A stretch of 32,598 nucleotides of DNA from Oscillospiraceae bacterium (GTDB taxonomy: Bacteria; Bacillota; Clostridia; Oscillospirales; Oscillospiraceae), in assembly GCA_009784725.1 (NCBI GenBank), contig WQXS01000023.1, forward strand, positions 1 through 32,598. The letters are read 5' to 3'. Of the stretch, positions 16,732-22,819 are shown in pieces (the first letter of the stretch is position 1; every line of letters starts with the position of its first letter). Under the pieces are notes generated by a model. That model saw only the letters and a program-made list of their open reading frames with translations, was not told where the DNA came from and ran no database searches. The position numbers and the translations under genes were made by a program.

Positions 16732-17136
16732 TTATTTTTTAGTGTGGAGTTCAATTTTTTCACGAAGTTTTTCGGCATTTATCGGTTTTATCAAGTAATC
16801 ACACGCACCGAGGCGGGTTGAAAGATTATAAAAATCTGCAGATTTTATACTTGTCAAATAGATTACAGGTGTGTTTTTATGCTCGGGAAATGAACGTATA
16901 ATAGGCATTAACTCAAATCCGCTTATTTCGGGCATGCTGTAATCGAGCAGGAATAAGTCCGGTGTTAGTTCTGTTAACAGCTCTTTAAGCTTAACGGGGT
17001 CCGACAATGTGTGTACTTTATATTTATCCTTTAATAGAGAATGAACCGTTCGCAAGATGTCGGGAGCATCATCAACAGCGAGTATTACCGGCCTGTTATC
17101 ATCGTCATGTTTCTTTTTACTTGCTTTTTTATCCAT
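16732..17136 (-). CDS. Single-domain (CheY-like) response regulator
   Basis: A 134-residue receiver domain with no output domain. Visible conserved positions are the acidic pair in AVDDAPD, the phospho-acceptor Asp in LFLLDYSMPEISG, the Thr/Ser in IYLTSIK and the Lys in YLIKPI. A lysine-rich N-terminal tail (DKKASKKKHDDDN) precedes it. ATG at 17136 is used because GGAGG lies 11 bases before it; the more upstream ATG (17154) contains that GGAGG in its own codons. It ends 19 bases before the mnmE start, so the two are probably co-transcribed. The cognate kinase is not adjacent. It may be a phosphorelay intermediate or act by protein contact. Confidence 0.88.
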   Translation of the reverse strand: MDKKASKKKHDDDNRPVILAVDDAPDILRTVHSLLKDKYKVHTLSDPVKLKELLTELTPDLFLLDYSMPEISGFELMPIIRSFPEHKNTPVIYLTSIKSADFYNLSTRLGACDYLIKPINAEKLREKIELHTKK

Positions 17137-17312
17137 ATAACAAAGTACCTCCATATTTATATAAACTATAAAACCTCTCTATTCTCTAATTAGACAAGGA
17201 GAGGTTCTGTTTGTCAAGTATATTCCAAAGAAAATGCATTTATTAGTATTAAATATAATTATTTAAGCAATATTCATGAAATGATTTTGCTGATTTATGA
17301 GTTTATCGTCTT

Positions 17313-17702
17313 TTACGGGTAATCCGGCATTTGGTTTTTTGTAACTATTTGCGCTCCGAACGGGATTAGTGAGAGTTTTGCCAACTTGAAATGCTGCAAT
17401 CCGAATGGAATTCCCACTATTGTTATGCAAAATAGTAAACCAAAGCATAAATGACTCAGGCACAGTGAAATACCGCATACTAAAATCCATATCACATTAC
17501 CCAAAGCACCCATAACCCCGAACCCGCCGGGTATGCAGTCCCTGCCAAAGGGCCAAAGTACAAAGCTCGCAATCTTAAAGCATTGAATACCAAACGGAAT
17601 ACCGAAAATTGTTATGCATAACAGCAACCCGGTAATAGCCCATACACACGCCAGAAACAATCCGCCAAATATAAGCCACAACAAATTCCCGATAAAACTC
17701 AT
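17313..17702 (-). CDS. YccF-family inner-membrane protein
   Basis: A 129-residue hydrophobic protein with the YccF domain in duplicate. The first half contains LLLCITIFGIPFGIQCFKIA followed by LWPFGRD, the second LLFCITIVGIPFGLQHFKLA followed by LIPFGAQ. Each half has hydrophobic segments likely to span the membrane (about 4-32 and 66-93, with re-entrant pieces after them). The function of the family is not established. The ATG follows AAAGGGA. Region 17137-17312 downstream and 17703-17936 upstream are AT-rich and hold no recognisable gene. Confidence 0.88.
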   Translation of the reverse strand: MSFIGNLLWLIFGGLFLACVWAITGLLLCITIFGIPFGIQCFKIASFVLWPFGRDCIPGGFGVMGALGNVIWILVCGISLCLSHLCFGLLFCITIVGIPFGLQHFKLAKLSLIPFGAQIVTKNQMPDYP

Positions 17703-17936
17703 TTAACAATTCCCTTTTCTAAATTATAAACATTATATCATCACTCAGTATTTATTGTATATTAACATACATTGATTAAACAAAAATACAAGAATTATGA
17801 AAAACACATTAAATTGCACTGCTCCTCTTTACTGCATCTTACAATGCACCTGAGAAATTGTGGGCAAATAATAGCAAAATAATGTATAAATTTGTGCAAT
17901 TAAAATAAAAAATACTACGAGAACGGTTTTATTGCA

Positions 17937-18311
17937 TTAGTCATCTATACCCAAACAAAACGGATGACCTTCCGGGTCGAACAGTGTGACCCAGTGATTT
18001 ACACCGTATTGCTGCGGTGCTTTTACAGCGCCAAGCTCAACAGCATATGCAACCGATGCATCTAAATCTTCGACTCCAAAATCAAGATGTATCTGCTTTT
18101 GCTGCATTCCATCCTCTTCCGGCCAAACAGGCGGGATATAATCAAAATCACATGCAGAAAACATCAGCATTAAATCCTTGTTTATAACCAATCCCGGAGA
18201 ATTATACATTTTACACTTCTCCAACCCCGTCAGCTTATGATAAAACTCCTGCAACCCCGCCGGGTCCTTGCAATCAATGAAAATGTGTGTTAATGAAATT
18301 TTTATAGACAT
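17937..18311 (-). CDS. VOC (glyoxalase/bleomycin-resistance) family protein
   Basis: A 124-residue protein of the vicinal oxygen chelate fold: two beta-alpha-beta-beta-beta modules, the first beginning ISLTHIFIDCKDPAGLQEFY, the second QIHLDFGVEDLDASV. It ends with VTLFDPEGHPFCLG, the usual glyoxalase-like C terminus. Metal ligands are plausible (His in LTHIF, His in QIHLDF) but a clear C-terminal Glu is missing, since the segment reads HPFCLG. It may therefore be a non-enzymatic or binding member. AAGGAGAG precedes the ATG. A decayed copy of its 5' end lies at 19452-19523. Confidence 0.85.
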   Translation of the reverse strand: MSIKISLTHIFIDCKDPAGLQEFYHKLTGLEKCKMYNSPGLVINKDLMLMFSACDFDYIPPVWPEEDGMQQKQIHLDFGVEDLDASVAYAVELGAVKAPQQYGVNHWVTLFDPEGHPFCLGIDD

Positions 18312-18370
18312 ATATGCTGTCTCTCCTTAGTATATTCTTTGATAGGCCTCGTTTCGTTGCTTTATGCGTT

Positions 18371-19207
18371 CTATTTCTCTTTTGCTTCAGACTTCAATTG
18401 CTCAACCAATGCAGTCAATTCGGCAATTTCGGCATCTTTCTCAGCCATATGGATTTTATTTTCAGCAATTTCGGCATCTAATTCGGCGATTTCTTCTTCC
18501 ATTACTTCCATATGAGTTTCGATGTTATATTCAGCCATTAACATGTTGCTGACCTCCGTTCCATATTTTTCCAAAAATCCAGTAAAAGCGTCCTGTGTCT
18601 CTGCCCATTTTACAGTTTTATCTACCGCTTCATCCGTGGTGTATCCCTTTTGCTTTTCGTTTTTTACACTCTCACAAAATGTTGTGTAAATACTTAAGGT
18701 TTCGCTTTTTTTGAGAAGCTCATCATTAAAACCGTGATTTATGTTTATTACTTTAACCGTAAGCTCAAGATTTCCAAATATATCATGTGAGTTTTTTGAT
18801 ATAAATGCGTCTGACAAACGCAATATCTTTTCACTTGGGAAAGGAGCTAATCCATTATATAATACAATAAACTCAGGAGTTGGTAAGTTAATTAATATTT
18901 GTTTAAATGCCGAACGTTTGGAAATCATTTTTTCATATATTCTACCTATATACATCAAGCATCGAAGCGGCATATTATTATTTATGGTAGATTGGTGTTC
19001 GAGTATAACTACAAACTTGTCGTCAATAGTAAATGATACATCGTTTTTTATGCCTTTGAAGAAAACCTTTTTTATTGTATTAATCTTAACCGGTGTGTCT
19101 TTACCGTAATTTGTATTTGCAAGTGCATTATATAGTTCTCGAAGATTGTCAGGTTCGTTAAAAAGCCCTGAAAATAGATTTGATTTAAACTCCCTGTTTG
19201 ATTCCAT
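18371..19207 (-). CDS. Rpn-family PD-(D/E)XK nuclease
   Basis: A 278-residue protein of the Rpn/transposase_31-like group, linked to DNA cleavage and RecA-independent recombination. The nuclease core is visible as NDVSFTIDDKFVVILEHQST, with the D...E-x-Q arrangement of the PD-(D/E)XK fold (about 54-73), after an N-terminal helix FKSNLFSGLFNEPDNLRELY. The C terminus (about 230-278) is a charged coiled coil of near-repeats (EEIAEL, DAEIAEN, DAEIAEL), also visible as repeated DNA (GCCGAAATTGC units). It has a GGAGG ribosome site and lies in AT-rich accessory DNA. These genes are often in multicopy families. Its target here is unknown. Confidence 0.85.
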   Translation of the reverse strand: MESNREFKSNLFSGLFNEPDNLRELYNALANTNYGKDTPVKINTIKKVFFKGIKNDVSFTIDDKFVVILEHQSTINNNMPLRCLMYIGRIYEKMISKRSAFKQILINLPTPEFIVLYNGLAPFPSEKILRLSDAFISKNSHDIFGNLELTVKVININHGFNDELLKKSETLSIYTTFCESVKNEKQKGYTTDEAVDKTVKWAETQDAFTGFLEKYGTEVSNMLMAEYNIETHMEVMEEEIAELDAEIAENKIHMAEKDAEIAELTALVEQLKSEAKEK

Positions 19208-19252
19208 TTGCGTTTACCTCCATATTATATGATTTATTTTTGATATTTTCAA

Positions 19253-19276
19253 GAAAAAAGTGCCGTATAACGGCAC
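19253..19276 (-). terminator. Orphan terminator upstream of the Rpn gene
   Basis: On the minus strand a 6-bp stem, GTGCCG paired with CGGCAC (19260-19265 with 19271-19276), has a five-base loop and is followed by a T-run. It lies about 50 bases upstream of the Rpn start, with no intact minus-strand gene before it. It may be a relic of the decayed VOC gene's transcript or an attenuator in the Rpn leader. Confidence 0.7.
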
Positions 19277-19451
19277 CGTAGCATGAGACTCAAAAGGCTG
19301 TCAATATACACGGAAGTGGTGAAAATGATTACAATTTCAACACTTTATCGGTCGATGTTTACACTAACGTAATCACTACAGTTGGTAAACTGTGAATATT
19401 TCAACATAAAAATATTTTTAGAAAATCAAGCAAAAGTTAAGGATTTTGTTT

Positions 19452-19523
19452 TAAAAAACTCCTGCAACCATTCCAATCCTTGCAATCTATAAATATATGA
19501 CCTAATGGAATGTTTGTAGACAT
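19452..19523 (-). pseudogene. Remnant of a VOC-family gene (5' end only)
   Basis: The minus strand from 19523 reads ATG-Ser-Thr-Asn-Ile-Pro-Leu-Gly-His-Ile-Phe-Ile-Asp-Cys-Lys-Asp. This matches the start of the intact VOC gene at 17937-18311 (MSIKISLTHIFIDCKD). The DNA match continues through GGTTGCAGGAGTTTT but is out of frame there relative to the intact copy, and it stops after about 72 bases. The sequence just upstream (AGACATATATG on plus) is shared too, while the ribosome site is lost. So this is a truncated, frameshifted duplicate. Confidence 0.75.
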
Positions 19524-19571
19524 ATATGTTGCTTTTTACTATCTAAATATTGAGAATAACGCTTGCAATAT

Positions 19572-19835
19572 CATGAGCCGGAATGTATACTCATGCTAAG
19601 GAAACGAAAGTGCCTCGCCGATATTTCCGGCGGCAGGCGGGAAGGGTTGCAGCCCTCCCCACCCTGTACACGTATGAACGCTACGTACACAATTGCATCT
19701 AGCAACACCGTCTGATTATTATAAGACTTAATGTACCATGGTGCAAGTCATAATAGTCGCTTGTGTCGCACATAACATGCTGTGTATGTAAAACTGCTCA
19801 CCAGAGCAGGCTGTACACGGCATTTTTCGTTTCCT
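19572..19835 (+). ncRNA. Candidate structured RNA, multi-stem, class unknown
   Basis: The 600-base gap before the SPFH gene holds a dense set of stems. A long closing helix pairs 19599-19614 with 19819-19835. Inside lie hairpins 19616-19632, 19639-19659, 19665-19689, 19693-19705, a long one at 19714-19758 (9 bp, AA bulge, 5 bp, then a 5-bp apical stem) and 19794-19809; weaker ones lie at 19762-19772 and 19775-19789. A CATGAG/CTCATG hairpin (19572-19595) sits just before it. Non-Watson-Crick positions are G-U on the plus strand (610/823, 716/756, 734/743, 647/652) but would be A-C on the minus strand, so plus is the transcribed strand. It ends 55 bases before the next gene, so it is either a leader or a separate RNA. 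I cannot match it to a named family. Confidence 0.62.
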
Positions 19836-19847
19836 GTAAAAGAGATT

Positions 19848-19853
19848 TATAAT
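19848..19853 (+). promoter_or_regulatory. Possible -10 box for the SPFH operon
   Basis: A perfect TATAAT lies 37 bases before the SPFH ATG, directly after the 3' strand of the structured RNA's closing helix. The best -35 at 17 bases is only TTTCGT (19825-19830), which is part of that helix. If used, the operon would start independently of the RNA. Confidence 0.35.
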
Positions 19854-19890
19854 ATTAACACTGACTTAGAATAAGAAAGCAGGTTACATT

Positions 19891-21291
19891 ATGGGATTAA
19901 TAAAAGCTGCACAAGGGGCAATAAGTGGCACATTGGCTGATCAATGGAGAGAATACTTTTATTGCGATACATTACCAGCCAATATTTTGGCAATAAAAGC
20001 AAGAAAAAGAGTTACAGGACGTTCAGCTAATGTAAAAGGTGATGAAAACATTATATCTACCGGTTCTGTAGTAGCAGTTGCCGACGGTCAATGCATGATT
20101 ATTGTTGAGCAAGGAAAAATTATTGATGTTTGCTCTGAACCGGGTGAGTTTATTTTTGATTCCGGTGGTACACCCTCACTTTTTGCAGGGGGTGACTTGG
20201 GCGCAAATGCTCTAGGTTCTTTGAAAACGGTATGGGAAAGATTCAAACTTGGAGGGCAACCCGGGTTAGATACAAGAGTATACTATTTTAATACTAAAGA
20301 AATTATTGGAAATAAATATGGAACACCAAATCCGATTCCGTTTCGTGTAGTTGATAGTAACATAGGGTTGGATATTGATATTGCTATAAGATGCTTTGGT
20401 GAATTCAGTTACAAATTAACCAATCCAATCTTATTTTATACAAACGTTACAGGCAATATAACGACTGCTTATGTGCGCGAAATGATTGATAATCAGTTAA
20501 GAACAGAACTTATGACCGCATTACAACCTGCGTTTTCTAAGGTGTCGGCAATGGGGATTCGTTACTCTGCATTACCCGGACATACGCAAGAACTTGCTCA
20601 AGCACTTAATGATATATTATCTGACCAGTGGCAAAGTTTGCGTGGTATTGAAATTGTTTCTCTTGGCGTCACATCTGTTAGCGCAAGTAAAGAAGATGAA
20701 GATATGATTAAGAATCTTCAACAGAAAGCTGTAATGAGAGACCCGGGTATGGGTGCAGCTTCTATTGTTGATGCACAAGCAGAAGCAATGAAATCCGCAG
20801 CAAGTAATGAAGTGACAGGACCGATGTTTGCGTTTGCAGGAATGAATATGGCTGCAAATACAGGCGGTATGAATGCACAGAATTTATATACAATGCAACA
20901 AAATAATAATTCAAATGATACTGCTTGGGATTGTTCGTGTGGTCATGATGGAATAACCAGTAAATTTTGTACTAAATGCGGTTTTCCGAAACAAGAAAAT
21001 GTAATTGCGCCAATAAAGGGTGATAGTTGGAAATGCTCATGCAGTGATGAAGTTATAACAGGAAAGTTCTGTGCAAAATGTGGAAAACCAAAACCTGAAC
21101 AGGAGTTAATTAATGGATGGAAATGTTTTTGTGGAGAAAATATTGCTTCCGGTAAATTTTGCTCAGAATGTGGTAAACCAAGACCCGAAGAACCGACTAA
21201 TAAATGTACCGAATGTGGATGGGAATCTCCTGATTCATCAAAGCCTCCTAAGTTCTGCTCAGATTGTGGCAGTACGATAAATTCAAATTAA
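19891..21291 (+). CDS. SPFH-domain protein with four C-terminal zinc ribbons (YdjI-like)
   Basis: A 466-residue protein. Residues about 20-290 form an SPFH/band-7-type domain of the kind annotated as virion-core-protein-like (COG4260; YdjI in Bacillus): REYFYCDTLPANILAIKA at the start, then IISTGSVVAVADGQCMIIVEQGKI, and an alternating helical end EDEDMIKNLQQKAVM. After a low-complexity Met/Ala/Asn linker come four CxC/CxxC...CxxC zinc ribbons at about 346-367, 380-401, 410-432 and 437-463. It has no TM segment, so it would scaffold on the cytoplasmic membrane face. In Bacillus YdjI helps bring PspA to the membrane; here no pspA is present. First gene of a four-gene operon; AAAGCAGG is a weak ribosome site. 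Confidence 0.86.
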   Translation: MGLIKAAQGAISGTLADQWREYFYCDTLPANILAIKARKRVTGRSANVKGDENIISTGSVVAVADGQCMIIVEQGKIIDVCSEPGEFIFDSGGTPSLFAGGDLGANALGSLKTVWERFKLGGQPGLDTRVYYFNTKEIIGNKYGTPNPIPFRVVDSNIGLDIDIAIRCFGEFSYKLTNPILFYTNVTGNITTAYVREMIDNQLRTELMTALQPAFSKVSAMGIRYSALPGHTQELAQALNDILSDQWQSLRGIEIVSLGVTSVSASKEDEDMIKNLQQKAVMRDPGMGAASIVDAQAEAMKSAASNEVTGPMFAFAGMNMAANTGGMNAQNLYTMQQNNNSNDTAWDCSCGHDGITSKFCTKCGFPKQENVIAPIKGDSWKCSCSDEVITGKFCAKCGKPKPEQELINGWKCFCGENIASGKFCSECGKPRPEEPTNKCTECGWESPDSSKPPKFCSDCGSTINSN

Positions 21292-21339
21292 TTAACACAT
21301 AATGCAGAAGTACAGTAATCAGTTATATGGGGATAAAAT

Positions 21340-21864
21340 TTGTTTAAGAAAAAAGAAAAAAGTGCTGTAGAAAAAGCACATGATGAGCGAAAAACTATAA
21401 TTGAAGAAATGAGATATCCTTATTGGATTTGTTTCTTTTTTGGAGGGTGTGCTTTATTTGGCAGTATTGGAGGATTAATTTCCTTGTCTTTTGTTGGAGT
21501 AGTTTTCGCAGTAATTGGATTTTCTTTAATTTACATTGGCATAAAATTTAAAAGAACGTTTTCAAGGAGAATGAATGTATTAAATATAGTTCCAAATAGC
21601 GGGAAGGTAAGCATTTCATATATAGCAAGTGCTGCAGGCGTTTCAGATAATATAATTATTGAAGATTTACAGACACTCATTAAAAAAGAATTGTTAGAAG
21701 GAGTTTATGTAAATATCGCAACAAATGAAGTAATAATAAATAGTAAAAGCAGAACAAACAACGAACAGCTCGATGCAAGAAGAGTAAAATGTGTAGGATG
21801 TGGAGCTATTAACAGTGTAACCGGTAAAGTCGGTGAATGCGTGTATTGCGGGTCACCATTATAG
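21340..21864 (+). CDS. Two-TM protein with winged helix and C-terminal zinc ribbon
   Basis: I do not recognise a named family. The 174 residues show a charged N-terminal helix (1-25), two membrane spans (about 27-49 and 50-70), a cytoplasmic helical segment that looks like a winged helix (about 80-134, NSGKVSISYIASAAGVSDN... followed by a beta-hairpin EGVYVNIATNEVII), and a CVGCGA...CVYCGSPL zinc ribbon (151-171). The winged helix resembles the PCI-like protein-protein module more than a DNA-binding one. The start is TTG, with GGGG seven bases before it in the same context (GGGGATAAAAT) as the channel gene. It lies 48 bases after the SPFH gene and shares its architecture with the next gene. 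Confidence 0.75.
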   Translation: MFKKKEKSAVEKAHDERKTIIEEMRYPYWICFFFGGCALFGSIGGLISLSFVGVVFAVIGFSLIYIGIKFKRTFSRRMNVLNIVPNSGKVSISYIASAAGVSDNIIIEDLQTLIKKELLEGVYVNIATNEVIINSKSRTNNEQLDARRVKCVGCGAINSVTGKVGECVYCGSPL

Positions 21865-21904
21865 AGTTATTAAGAAATAGGTAAGAAACGAGGTGAGCTA
21901 TTAA

Positions 21905-22792
21905 TTGAAGAAAGTAAAGCTGAGTTTAATTATTTTTTTTGTTCTATGTTCATTTTTTATACTCAGTGCTTGTAAATCATCAGATAACTCATCCGGTTCT
22001 GCTGATATTATTATTAAATATGAAAGTAATACATTGTTAAATAAATATGACATTGAAATATATCTTAATGGGAGAAATTTGGGGAGTATAAGACAAGGTG
22101 AATCAAAAACTTTTCCGGCTACATTAATTAGCGGAACAAATAGATTACGAACTAGTAGAGTTGACAATGTAAACAACAGTTTTGAAATAGAATTTGATAA
22201 TGTAGGAGACGGAAAATACAGTTTCACAAGCAATGCAAGAATGGGTGGACTTGAAATTAAGTTTAATAGTGGACCCAGAGAAGGTTTATATACAGTTCTT
22301 TTTGTTATCGGAGGTTTAGGTTTTACTTTTGTTATAGTTTACTTTTCTATTAAATTAGGTAAAAAGACTGATGTTAGAATTAAAAGAGAAGAAAAAGTAA
22401 CATCATTAATATCGGCGTCAAAAATCTATTCCATTACAGAAATTGCTTTTCACAGCCACTTAAGTAATGATGAAGTTGTTGATATAATCAATGACCGTAT
22501 CCAAATTGCTAATCAACTGCCGAATGACAAGAAATGTGAGGAATATGAAAAATACCGATTCTTACGCAATGCTCAAATCGATAAGATTAATAATAAAATT
22601 ATACTTGATGAGGGTGCTATGAAAATAACCTCGAAACTCGATAATGTTACGAATGCGATAAATAAAATATTTAGAGGAACCGACCCTGAGGTCCCAAAAG
22701 AAAAAGTTGTTACATGTGATTACTGTGGAGGAAAGAACACGTCAACCTCAGAAAGCATAAATAAGTGTAATCAATGCGGAGCTCCTTTGTAG
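21905..22792 (+). CDS. Lipoprotein-type membrane protein with winged helix and zinc ribbon
   Basis: A 295-residue protein. A signal peptide with lipobox LSAC (Cys 23) is followed by a beta-rich extracytoplasmic domain (about 33-125), one TM helix (about 129-151), a basic stretch, a cytoplasmic winged-helix-like region (about 163-236) and a CDYCGG...CNQCGAPL zinc ribbon (271-291). The cytoplasmic half parallels that of the preceding gene; the outer domain is extra. Such a layout suits a sensor that passes a surface signal to the SPFH/zinc-ribbon scaffold, but that is inference. The start is TTG with GAGGTGA eight bases upstream. The gene is 41 bases after its neighbour and 28 before the channel. 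Confidence 0.75.
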   Translation: MKKVKLSLIIFFVLCSFFILSACKSSDNSSGSADIIIKYESNTLLNKYDIEIYLNGRNLGSIRQGESKTFPATLISGTNRLRTSRVDNVNNSFEIEFDNVGDGKYSFTSNARMGGLEIKFNSGPREGLYTVLFVIGGLGFTFVIVYFSIKLGKKTDVRIKREEKVTSLISASKIYSITEIAFHSHLSNDEVVDIINDRIQIANQLPNDKKCEEYEKYRFLRNAQIDKINNKIILDEGAMKITSKLDNVTNAINKIFRGTDPEVPKEKVVTCDYCGGKNTSTSESINKCNQCGAPL

Positions 22793-22819
22793 TAGATTCT
22801 TAAATATAGGGGATAAAAT

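Noticed and set aside
16713-16778. Longer mnmE with ATG start at 16778
   Set aside because: The extension has no family similarity and overlaps the response-regulator gene, while TTG 16712 has a well-placed AAGGGG site.
18371-18540. Minisatellite in the Rpn gene
   Set aside because: The near-repeats are short, irregular and explained by coiled-coil heptads in the protein.
19572-19835. Structured RNA transcribed from the minus strand
   Set aside because: Four stem positions that are G-U on plus would be A-C mismatches on minus.
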